64,000 nt of DNA, from the NCBI GenBank assembly GCA_023055355.1, contig JALJCS010000004.1:25456744-25520743 (forward strand), in the 5' to 3' direction. Source of the stretch: Agelaius tricolor (lineage: Eukaryota; Chordata; Aves; Passeriformes; Icteridae). Made by a program: the position numbers and the translations under genes. Positions 35,877 through 46,872 of this stretch are shown piece by piece (the stretch's first letter is position 1; the number at the start of each line of letters is the position of its first letter). The notes beneath the pieces were generated by a model. That model made no database searches. It was not told the DNA's origin and was given only the letters and a program-made list of their open reading frames with translations.

Positions 35877-36527
35877 ATGACCAACACAAGGACAAAGTCA
35901 TCAAAAGTAGTCAGGATGGATTCACCAAGGGGAAATCAGGCCTGGGCCAATCTCATAGATGCCTATGATGGCACGGTAGGATGGGTTGACGAAGGAAGAT
36001 GTCCACCACAAGTGGATGTTGCTTACCTGAGCTTCAGCAAGGCTTTTGACACTGTCTCCCATAAAATCCTCATAGGTAAACTTAGGAAATTATGGGTTAG
36101 AGGAATGGACAGTGAGGTGGATCAGGAACTGGCTGAAGGCAGAGCTCAGAGGGTTATGATCAGTGCAGCAGAGTCCAGCAGGAGGTCTGTAGTCAGTGGT
36201 ATTCCCAAAGGATCAGTACTGGGACCAATCTTCTTTATCAGTGGCCTGGAGGAAGGGATCAAATGCACCCTCAGCAGGTTTCCTGGTGACTCCAAACTGG
36301 GGGCAGTGGCTGATCCACCTGAAAGCTCTGCTGCCATTCAATGGGACCTTGATCAGCTGCAGGGTTGGGCAGAGAGAAACCTGGTGAGCCTCAACAAGGG
36401 CAAGTGCCAGGTCCTGCACCTGGGGAGGAACAGCCCCAAGTGCCAGCACAGGCTGGGGTTGACTTCCTACAGAGGAGCTCAGTGGAAAAGGACCTGGGAC
36501 TCCTGGTGCATCACAAGCTGTCCATGA
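35877..36527 (+). pseudogene. CR1 reverse transcriptase remnant, catalytic residues lost
   Basis: The longest open frame in the window (216 codons). Order of motifs: finger region with 'GNQAWANLIDAYDGTVGWVDEG', motif A 'AYLSFSKAFDTVSHKIL' (about residues 49-65), motif B 'SGIPKGSVLGPIFF' (about residues 107-120), motif C 'TLSRFPGDSKLG' (about residues 131-142), and 'AERNLVSLNKGKCQVLHLGR' in the thumb. In motif A the first Asp is Ser; in motif C the FADD box reads FPGD, with the codon GGT at 36285-36287. Both metal-binding aspartates needed for DNA synthesis are therefore lost. The frame runs off CR1 homology near 36450, where a frameshift moves the protein into the frame at 36365-36811. The N-terminal start is arbitrary. 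Confidence 0.88.
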
Positions 36528-37075
36528 GCCACCAGTGCCCCTGTGGCCAGGAGGGCCAATGTCATCCTGGGGTGCACTGGCAAGAGTGTGGCCAGCAGGT
36601 CAGGGAGGTGATCCTCCCCCTCTACTCAGCCCTGGTGAGGCCAGTCCTGGAGTGCTGTGTCCAGTTCTGGGCTCCTCAGCACAAGGGAGACAAGGAGCTA
36701 CTGGAGAGGGTCCAATGGAGAGCCACAAGGATGATCAGGGGTCTGAGCTCCTCTCTCATGAGGAGAGACTCTGGGAACTGGGAATGTTTGGTCTGGAGTA
36801 GAGAAGACTGAGAACGGATCTCATCAATACATTGAAATATCTCAAAGGTGGGTGTCAGGAGGATGGTGCCAGACTCTTTTCAGTGGTGCCCAAAGGCAGA
36901 ATTTGGAATAATAGCCCTGAACTAAAACACAAGAAGTTTCACCTCAGCAAGAGGAAGAATTTCTTTACACTGAGGGTGGCAGAGCACTGGAACAGCTGCC
37001 TGGGGAGGCTGGGCAGTCTCCTTCTCTGGAGACACTCAAAACCCACTCAGACATGTTCCTGCATCACCTTCTCTA
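36450..37075 (+). pseudogene. CR1 ORF2 C-terminal region, frameshifted
   Basis: The rest of ORF2 is spread over two frames. One (36365-36811) carries 'VEKDLGLLVHHKLSMS', 'ILPLYSALVRPVLECCVQFWAP' and 'LLERVQWRATRMIRGL'. After a frame change the other (36832-37206) carries 'YLKGGCQEDGARLFSVVP', 'FHLSKRKNFFTLRVAEHWN' and 'LGRLGSL'. These are standard phrases of the avian CR1 C-terminus. The 3' untranslated end follows to 37145. Confidence 0.88.
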
Positions 37076-37145
37076 GGGGACCCTGCTTTGGCAAGAAAGT
37101 TGGTCTGGGTGAAGTCCAGAGGTCTTCCAACCCTGATTCTGTGTC

Positions 37146-40100
37146 TTCCAACAGTTATTTGGTGACTTTGAGCATCCCAACTCAAATACAATGCAAAAAG
37201 AGCTGACCAATACGGATAATTGATCCTCCTCTGAAAAGTGGCATTTGAAAATTTATATTGTAGGCATGTAATTTTTCTCATTCTTCTAAATTGGGATTTT
37301 AGATACAGAATGCTCTGAGACTGAGAGTGTTTGGTAAACTAATGTGGAAATAGTTTTAAATTTTTGAAAATCCAGGAGTTTTTAAGAGGTAAATGTGCTA
37401 GCCACCATTTCAGATGCCAAATTGCTATTTCTTCACCTTTCCCTGAGATTTTTATGAAATATAAACTTGAGCTGAGTTTGTATTCACCTTTGAAAGTCTA
37501 GAAATGTACAATAGTCCTGTAAGTGGAAAAAATAACATATTATTAGCTTTCCAGCCTTTGTTAAAAAATAAAGAAAAGGTGCATGAAGTGACATCATTTG
37601 CCATTCCATGCTGTTCAAGTACAGTAACATCACTTTTGTTCCGCACAAGTCACATGCATCCTTCAGGCAATGTCAGAACAAATGCACAAAAGCTGGATAT
37701 CCGCATATATGATGCTAGCTGCCACAGAGCTGCCAGGGAAGTTAGCTTAGTGCAAGGCATTGCCCAAATGGTTCTGTTTCTGGTTCTGTTTCAGTGCTCA
37801 AAAAATGTTGTCTGAGTTATTTTGGTATACTCTTCCCATTCCCCCATTCTATTTTTGCATAATATTCAATCCTTGGCACACAAGAAGCATCAGCCCATTT
37901 GCCTAACATGACCTATCCAAAAATAAACTGCAGATGACTGATCTTTAGTATTTTCAGTAGATGGCAAAAGAGGTTCGTACTGAATGGCATGAACCTCCTA
38001 AAACTGAGCATGTCAGCAGCTGACTCCAAAGAGAAACATCCCTTTTTTTGTTACAGTAACAAAATTGTCCCAAGCTGATATCTGAGAGTATTAGAAGAAA
38101 TACACTTTCTCCCTAATTTCACGTTGAAACCAGGCCCTTAAATAAACCCCATCATTAATGAATGGGGTTGAAAAATCCTTCTTTCTGCTTCTCCCTGACA
38201 GACCTTCTTCTCTAGCACATATTTTTGTTAGGTTTTTTCTGAAGTTCCTCTCTCTGTGAATTAGGAAAGCAGCACAAAAGACACTGTCTGCAGTGACTGT
38301 GTGGATCACTTGCACAATTTGTGTGATTTATATGTTATTTGAATCTCACACCCCTGTAGTTTTGTTTTTCTGCATTACTCTTTTCCTCAGGACAGTGACC
38401 CTATTTACAACAAATTACAATCCAGAAGAAAAACAAACAGGAAGTAAGAATAGCTGACACTGATGCCACTACTTAGTATTAATCTGTAAAGTCATATTGT
38501 CTTCTCCAGCCTTTGCAGAACATGAGCCCTCCCACTCATCACCAGGTGCTCTACTACAAAAGAAACCATATCCAAAAATCAAAACCATCAGCACCTGAAT
38601 TATGCACTCCCTGTGTCATGAATTCTCACAAATGTGTAGTACTAGCCGAATTAGAAGTTAAAAGTGGCCCTAGGTGCAAAAGCTGAGAAATATATGGGAA
38701 GAATCACAGGTCAGATTGGATCAAGGATTCTTAATACCTCTGTTTCTTCAAATATAAAAGGCAGTAAATAATTCTACCTTTTTTTTTTACCTTTCATTGT
38801 CAAACCACAATACTAAATAGCCATTTTCTGTACTCATCACTGCTATGAAGAATTATTTTATTTTTATTCTGTAATGTAATCTTGATTTTTGAGTAGCATC
38901 AGTACTTTTCCAGTGAAGTTGGAGGAAAAATGCACCAGATGGCTCTATGGTGACATTTGTCTGGAACAGGCTGCCAATAACCTGATCAGAATGGATAATG
39001 GGTAATATCTTCATTGCATGAAAATATAACTGGAATAGTTATTTTAAAACTCTGGATAAATACCTTTATCTTTTTAAATTTGATACTGTGAGCAGGACTA
39101 AGAGAGTGGCTGAAAAAAAGGCAGAAAATAGTATTGAAATTTAGTACCTTGACTATGAAAAAATATCAAAATTAATCTCAGTCAAGGTAGGACTAAATGG
39201 ATAGCCATTTACAGTATCACATTTATAGGATTTGATTCTTGACTTATTCCTTGAGTGCTACACCCCAGTAAATAAATTAAATCTGAATTATGTGCTATAC
39301 TAAACGAGAATGTCTCCTTATTTGTTTAAAACCAGAAAATCAATTTTCCTTAGTATTATAGGCAGGTTTTTTGAATCTTCATGTCTTTTTTTTCAGCTTG
39401 TATGAAGCTGTGCCTCTTAAGGGATCAAGTCTTAACAAAAGCTTTTGGACTTAACAGGGGTTTTAGAATGAATTCAGCTTTTGATTTGGAAGCGAGGAAT
39501 GAGAGAATTTTGGAGCTGTGTTTCTGCTGGGCTTAGCACTTCTTGCCATACAGGAGGGGCAGATGCAGCCTGACATACAGAGGATGTGGAAAGTCAGGGC
39601 AAGGAATACATCACATGCCTTATAGAGCTGCTGCAGGACCAGGATGAGACAGGTCATTAGCTGATTTTGGAGGAACTGTCAGACAGTGAGCTCTGAGCTC
39701 CAGTCAAGAGTGAGAGCTGATGGTGACACAGCAGGTGATTGTTTAGTGGGATTAATGGGGGAAAAAAAAACCCCTCCAGCTTTCCCAGTCAGATCATAAC
39801 TTATAAATTTCTGCTTCTCTGAAAGTTTCAAATGAGTAAAACATTTGAAAGAAATGTTTTATTTGCCTAATTAATTTAATTTGAGAAGAAAATATTTCTA
39901 TGATTTTTTTGAGTAGAACAAAACATAGAGAAAGTTGCTAAGACCTTATTAAAAGTACTATTTATCCTGTTCATTAAGATATTCAAGATTTACAGGAAAA
40001 CCTAGATAGATATTGATCATCAGGCCAAAAAAACCAGCAAATAAAAATACATAAAATTAAGTAATTTCCATTTAATCAGTATTCAACTAATGACAGCACA

Positions 40101-40825
40101 GTAAAGAAATGATTGTTCATATTTGAGAGAATTACTAACAATGTATATGTTTCCCAGAATCTGACTCTACTGAGATTATTGTAAAAGCAAGTGATGCACA
40201 AGTGTCATTTGCTCACCAGTTTTTAAAAGGTTAGTTCCTTAAAGCATCACTGGAAGAGAAGCCAGAGCTTTTTCCTTTAAAGTCCTCTTTGTAAAGGCAT
40301 TACCCACTGTAAAAAAACCCAACACCCTGAGAATCTAGATTACTATAATAATATTTCATCAGATGCAAAAACCACTATAGAAAACACATGGGATATTAAA
40401 GAAAAATTACAGTACTGTAAGAATTCATTAAAATAATAAGCACCTGCACAATATTTCCAAGATTTTATGGTACTTGTATTATAACCTAAATAAAATTAAT
40501 AGCAAAAATCTGGATCTTTAGCGTTTACATATAAAAATTCATAGTTCTGGTTCAGAAAATGTCTTCAGGTATAATGTGACCAAAATGACTGCTTTCACTC
40601 AGTTTTCTCTGCAATTTTTCAGTGAACATTTAGAAAGTGACACACATATGGATCCTGGTGACTCTGTCTTTCTGTATTTTAAACAATCACTAGTTGACTA
40701 AGCTCTGTAAAACTCTAGCCAAAATGATGGAATCACAAAATTGGAAAATACTATAGGATGTTTTTCAATCTTCAGCTTTCTCACTTGGAACAAATGGAAA
40801 TTTAACCTTTTTGACTGACCTTAAC
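37146..40825. other. AT-rich spacer, no feature recognised
   Basis: Short frames only (37504-37815 plus, 103 codons, is the longest and has no domain). A moderately G+C-rich patch at 39470-39750 contains a 64-codon minus-strand frame. I cannot assign it. Confidence 0.5.
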
Positions 40826-41240
40826 AGAATCACAGAGCTGCTTGCCTTGGAAGGGACATCAAGTTCCAAAATTCATCTAACATATTCATAAAAATATTTT
40901 GTGATACAGATTTCACAGACTTGACAGATGTACCAACTACTTATCTGTCTTCATTAGAATGAATCTTTTCCTTGATATGTAGCCTGCCTTTGTTGCTCTA
41001 GTTAAACACACCAATTTGTGTCTCATGGACACAGATTAAAAATTATTCTCTGTTTCTACAACAGTTACTTACAATATGAAGGTCATGTATACTTCCCTTT
41101 ATGTTCTTACAAGTACACAGTCTGAGACTTGCTTAAAGGCACTGTAAGCATCAGCCAAACATAATTTCCACTGATGAGCAGTAACAAATTTCTTTATATG
41201 TTCTCCAGTCTGAGACCCAGATGTTCGGGATGATGCTCTC
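40826..41240 (-). mobile_element. Probable degraded CR1 fragment, minus strand
   Basis: At the left AGAATCACAGAGCTGCTTGC then CTTGGAAGGGACATCAAGTT resembles the reverse complement of a CR1 3' end. Similarity becomes weak to the right (phrases like CATATTTGAAT are gone), with CCAATTTGTGTCTCATGGAC perhaps the equivalent of the CR1 stretch before the ORF2 end. Old and uncertain. Confidence 0.45.
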
Positions 41241-41897
41241 TTCTAGTCACAGAGCAGAGCATAAGTGTTCTATACAATATCTGCTTATTTCTGACTGTAC
41301 TGTTCTGCTCTAATCTCAACATACTCAATTCCAAGAAATCTGTGTCCCATCAGGAGTACTTCTTCCTCATCTCTCTGACAATAAAAAAAGTGTGGGGAAG
41401 TGGTGGTGAAACAAGAAGAAAAAGAAGGCTAGTGTAAGGCACCTCTACTGAAAGCAAAGCTTTCATTAAACCCACTGAAACACTTGTCCGAGATGGAGCT
41501 GAAGCGATACAGAAAATGGTCTTTTTAGCTCACCTTTAAGTCATTGGATGTGGTTTCCCTGACTCAATAAGAGTACATTTAAGTCTGTATGATTCCTTTT
41601 TTTCAGTACAGCACTTGAGGAATAGGGAAGAGCAAGGGTGAATAATTAGTGTATTACTTTTGTTTCCCTCTTTCATGAATTTGTCTTGTCAGATATGCTT
41701 AAATTTTCTTTATAGAGACACAGAACTCCCACTAGATTACTTTCACTAAGCATATTATTTTGAAAAACCAAATAATAAATTTCAGCTTTCTTAATATATT
41801 TGCTATTTTAGCTACTACACTGTTATGATTGAGTCATCCTGCCTAATACTGTTGCAAGACACCCAGGGTAATATATATCTATCCCACTAATTTTACT

Positions 41898-41929
41898 CTC
41901 CTAGGATGGAAACTTTACTATCCTAGGAG
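41898..41929. repeat. Perfect hairpin, 10-base arms, 12-base loop
   Basis: CTCCTAGGAT at 41898-41907 pairs fully with ATCCTAGGAG at 41920-41929. The surrounding bases do not extend the stem. Confidence 0.7.
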
Positions 41930-42405
41930 GGTACATATCATGAACACACCAGTATTACACACAAGAGATGACAAACAGCAGTCTCTTAAAAGAAAAGGGT
42001 CTCTGTATGTTTGTATTTTCCCACGAACCCAGAAAATATCACATTCAGCTCATGTCACAAATACAACTAGCTGGACTCTTTATATTGAGAGGATTTTACC
42101 ATTTCAATTAAATTATGTAGAGCTGTACGATTAATCCACTTTCTCACATGGAAAAAAATTATGTTGCTTGTGGCTGACTGAGTCAGACAAATGCTGGTGC
42201 ATGTCTGAATACAACCACAATTTCATTTTGTTTCATAATCACAGTGAGTGCAGAATAGCCTATGCAGGAGGACAGTTAGCTGACAGGGAATCTTGAAGTC
42301 ATGTCAAGAAAAATCTATTCCCATCTGTTTTACAGATAAAGCAGAGAATAAGGAAAGATTAGCAAGAGGATAAAAAAGGAAGTTTATGGGGAGCAGAGCA
42401 GGACT

Positions 42406-42429
42406 CTTGGAGAGACTCTTCTCTCCAAG
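42406..42429. repeat. Perfect hairpin, 10-base arms, 4-base loop
   Basis: CTTGGAGAGA at 42406-42415 pairs fully with TCTCTCCAAG at 42420-42429 around CTCT. Flanking CT/AG bases could add imperfect pairs. It is stable for its size but no known RNA type is recognised. Confidence 0.7.
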
Positions 42430-45400
42430 AAGAGTTATTTTGTAACTTTTCCACAGATTTTTTTTTCATATTTTGTCTGCCAGCAAAAAACAGTTGTCTA
42501 AGAAGTACTTTTCAACATTTTTTCCGACTCTTTAGTTTCACTGCTACTTGAGAAGGAAATACTGCAGTTCTGCACTTGGTCACACAAGAATATATGAAGT
42601 AGCTCTGTGATGTCTGCAGTGCATAGGTAGCACAGAAAAACAGTGAGTGAGTGACATGTGGAGAGACAGGCATCAACTGAGAAAACTGTGGGAACTCATC
42701 ACTCTGTGAAGATGGCTGTAGGCAGCTGGACCATACCTCATATTAAAGACTGCCTGGCAGGTGACCTACACAGGTCTCAGTGAGGTCTGAACTATCTAAT
42801 CACCAACTACAAACATGATCTACAGATGTGATAGTGAGGCCCTGCTCCTAAACAGAAAGGCAATCCAAATAATCCCATTTCCACCATCAGGGAATTCAGA
42901 AGGGATTTTGAGACATTTCCTGCAGTATTTTTCAAGTGCTGATTTTCCCCTATGATATTCAAGGGTTTTGAAAAATATCAGGCAGTTAAGGAAATAAAGG
43001 TATATTTAAATCTCTTCTTTGTATCTCATGGTGTAGATTTTTCCAAATGACCAGCTGGTATCCTGACAGAAATTAATCAAGCAAAGCAAAAGAAAAATAC
43101 ATTTCCAAGCAATAGTTTCAATGGAGAATAGTAAAACCTGTGTGCTAACAGAATGGACACATAAGCAGTAAGATGTTAATTCTTTCTCATTTGTGTGACT
43201 GCTCAGTGAAAACATCTGAAAAATTCTACAGGGACTCTGCTAATCACATGTGAAAGGCACACAGACAGGAGCAGAGTCATGCTATAACAACACCATATTC
43301 TGGCAATTGCTTAACAGTGGCAGAAGGTTTCTATTCTAAATCCCTTTTTGCTGACGTAAATTAAATCTGGAATTATTTCGATGACTAAAGAAAACTCACA
43401 CAACTTACACAGGGAATTTTGATGCCAGTCCTGGTCCTAGCTGGGGTCAAAAGCCTACTGATGTGCTGACCAGAATAAAAGACATCTGTAGCATTTTAAT
43501 ACACACTTCACATTAAAACACTAAGAAAAGTAAAAAAACTGTAGCTGATATATGTTCCACTCTCTTTTTATATCTTTTGCAAATAGATAGCAGTGTATAC
43601 TGAAAATGTTATTCAAGAAGTGGAAAAGTCAAGGCAGGTAAGTGTTTATAGGTCTACTTAGAGAGAACTGTTACTAAAAATTGCCCCCAGATGGAGATGC
43701 CCCCAGATCTCCAAAAATCTAACAGAAATGCACATATTGAAGAGTGGAGTCAGTTCTCACACTGACTACACTTCAGTTCCCACCACCCGTGATAGGAAAT
43801 AAAATTTTCATTAGCACTCAACAGCCACAGTGTATATTGTAGCACTGAAATAAAATCATCAAACTCTGTTCAAATCTCACTTCTTGGAGTAACAGTAATT
43901 CATGCTGCTCTCAGTAGAAAGTGAAAAATCTATCAAAGAAATACAGAACCCAATGGCCAATGCTAGCTTGGAGTCTTGATTAACAATAAGGAATATTCAA
44001 ATTAATGCCTGTAACACTAGGAGTGAAACCTAATAATAAAGCAGGGTGCAACACCGTATGAATTACATTCCCCATTGCAGTATATTATCACTGTGACACA
44101 GGATGTCTACATATCCAGTATTTTCAGCTCTTATAATGGTGATCCAACCACAAATCAAGGGAATTGTTGATAGATGGGGAATACAATTTGGGGCATTTCT
44201 TATGGGCACATATACAATCTCAGACATGAGAAAAATCTGTGTATTAGAAAATCGAAATCTCACTCCTGGCTATGACAGTATCTATGGGAGAAGAGAGAGG
44301 GAAAAATGTTTTGGAAGTTGCTCAACATAACACAGTGTCAAAAGACATAAAAATAGGGGAGAAGGACAGAGAAGAAAAAAAGTGAAAAAGACTTTAGAAA
44401 AAGTAATGCCTAATGACATCTTATAGTGTCAAAACAAGATGAAGCCAACTTATAACTGTTATATGCCTGCACTAATTATAAAACATGTAATCTGCAACTG
44501 CAGGAATGTCAGAATTTCTTTCTACTAGCTGTAGGGCCTGATTTGTCAGAGGCATATGTTGATGTAGCTAACAACCAAACTAAGGTATATTGGCTGCACT
44601 CATATTTGTGTCAAATCCTTTTACATTTTATGCTCTTTTTCTTTTGTCATTAAGAAATCCCTGCAAGTGTAAGCAATTACACTTGACAAAATCTTGCAGA
44701 TAGATTGCAGTAAGTGATGACTCTGTTCTTCACTGCTCAAAGAACAAGAAATTTTCTTGCTACTACCCAATAACATTATCCCAATTTTTATTGCATTAGT
44801 CTCCAGAACAGAATAATGAAAGAGGCACATTGGCTGTTATTTCTTGATTAGATCTTTGCCATGACTTTATGCAAATTTATCTAGAGCTATGTGGTAAAAG
44901 GCAGCAAAAAGTACCTATGGGAATTATTATATGAAAAAATAGATGAAAAATAATTACAAAATAGCTGAAAAATATATTAAAAAATATAATTTATCCCTTC
45001 TCTTAAGGTTTAAGTATCTGCAACTGTTTTTTCCTTTAAAGGCAAGTCTAAGATAACTCCGTAGTAATACAACTTGTAAAGTCTTACTTACTTATCAAAC
45101 TTCTCAAAAAAAAATAGCCAGTGGATTTTCACTGCAGTATGAATAACTTCAATTACCACATTTTAGGAGAACATGCTTCTTTTCTGGTGCTGGCACTTTT
45201 ATGATACTGAAAAAACACCCCAGACAAGACAACTATCTGTCCAGAACAGGTGTCTGAATCAAACTTACCCTTGACTTGGGATAGCCCTGTGCTGGCCAGG
45301 GACAGCATGGGTCATCAGCTGCTAGGGTGGAATGGACAGTAGGATTTCGGCAACCTATGCTTAGCCCAGTGCTTCCATGGCAGAGGTCATGCTCAAGAGG

Positions 45401-45940
45401 TCAGGTAGTATTCCTACTGCTGTCAGCCAGGACAGAGTAAATTTCCTCAGTAAATGGGAAAAAAGAAAGCAATACTGACTTTACAACTTATTTAATTGTG
45501 AATAAAATAAAGGCAAAAAATGAATTACAGGATGGTTTCAAGTCAGAAAAGAGTTAACTGCATTTCCTTTCTCCATGCAAGAATCCACAGCAGTAGTGCT
45601 AAGCACTGAAGCTAAAACAAGGTCAAACAAGTGGGGTTAAGCACTGTGCTACTGGCTGGAGCGAGGCATACTCAGATTGTTTATTTCTAATGTAGCAAAT
45701 TACTGAGGCACAACTGAAAGAACTGTCAACTTGTGGCTTTTACAGAATGTCATGACTGCTATTAATATTGTACTTCAGGTAATTTAGTTGTCAGGATGTG
45801 ACAACAGTATTCAGAAAGCCCATAGTATCACACTGCAAAAATGTAGTATAAGATTTATCAAGATAATTGTGTTGCCTGAAAATATCTAATGTGCTTGATG
45901 GTAATCAGTGGTTTCTCTTGAAAATTAATTTCTCTTTTAG

Positions 45941-46127
45941 ATTCCAGCCCTCCTCCCACCAGCAGATGCGTATGACTCAGTGGACTAAGGAATATTGTAC
46001 TCGTTTCAAAGGAGCACTCTTACTGCTGCTGCCAGCAGCCATACTAATATGGACAAACTCTGAGAATTACGGTCTGCAGCCACTGCTAGCAGCGATGATG
46101 ATGGACATCGAAAGGCAGGATGGATGA
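45941..46127 (+). other. Exon-like frame behind a good splice acceptor (weak)
   Basis: TTTCTCTTTTAG ends at 45940 and is a good 3' splice site with a pyrimidine tract. The frame that follows reads on for 60-odd codons, with 'ALLLLLPAAILIW' as a hydrophobic stretch, and stops at 46127. No strong donor follows within the open part, and the protein is not one I know. Treat as a hint for an unspliced or non-coding exon only. Confidence 0.15.
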
Positions 46128-46820
46128 GCAGCATGAGCAGTAATGTGTGGTGGAAAGGGAAGGATTCCTCTCTCAGGCATTCAGAAAGTTCCAATCATCT
46201 GAATGTCTGCCTAGAAATAAAACATCAGCCACAAATGCAGCTGATAGCATGTCTGTCTGCTGCAAAGACAGACACCTCATGCATTAGGCCTAGCAGACAG
46301 TCTGGTCAGGAAGGCAAAGAACCGCAGGGCCAAATAAGGGAACTCAAACTGACTCAAATATTTGACTGCTGTTGTTTAAGATTCATGTTCAAATGAAGTC
46401 ATTATTTACTAACCCAAGACGTCATCTGTCATTGATGGAGCTCTGCCATATCTGTAACACTCCATGAAATATTCTTCTAATCTGATAGCTGTAAATACTG
46501 AAGTCCCTGAGTGGAGGGTTTAGATATACTTTCACCTTAATTCTGATGAGAATTGCAGTTTCAACAAAACTCCACATCATGTTTTGCTGTCTTTAAAACT
46601 TCAGTGTCAGTGAGGCTAAGGCCTTGAAAGATAAAATCAGTCTCCCATGTCAGCAGAGGACTGATGCTTCCCAACCAGCTGGCAGCACTGGGACAAGAAA
46701 AGAAAAGGTTTGTCCTTTTTCTGGATAGACAGAGATGAGCAGATTTGCAGTCAGTTCTCTTTAATGTACCAACACATCACCCATGCTGAACTGTTAAATT
46801 TGTTAAGTGCTTTTTAAAGT

Positions 46821-46872
46821 TGCAATCATATGTGCATCTGCATATGTGCAATCATACGTGCACCTGCATGGT
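46821..46872. repeat. Tandem duplication, 26-base unit, two copies
   Basis: TGCAATCATATGTGCATCTG starts at 46821 and the similar TGCAATCATACGTGCACCTG at 46847. The copies differ at only a few positions. The unit is rich in alternating purine-pyrimidine (TGTGCA, TGCATATG). Confidence 0.85.

Larger units (their letters stand above)
33665..37145 (+). mobile_element. Long CR1 LINE copy, near 3.5 kb, decayed, plus strand
   Basis: The longest element in the window. From about 34290 it follows CR1 ORF2 in order: start region, endonuclease (34365-34800), linker (35000-35525), reverse transcriptase (about 35600-36530), C-terminal region, and a CR1 3' end at 37090-37145 ending in TTCCAACCCTGATTCTGTG. 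Upstream, 33665-34290 seems to be the part before ORF2, with a 92-codon frame at 33672-33950; its left limit is uncertain. Avian CR1 insertions are mostly cut to a few hundred bases, so a copy this long is less common. Frameshifts and stops break ORF2 in at least four places, and both reverse transcriptase catalytic aspartates are replaced, so it cannot move by itself. Confidence 0.9.

Noticed and set aside
38925..39000. GGAACAGGCTGCC phrase as a CR1 remnant
   Set aside because: Only about 13 bases match the CR1 text and the neighbours do not, so chance is more likely.
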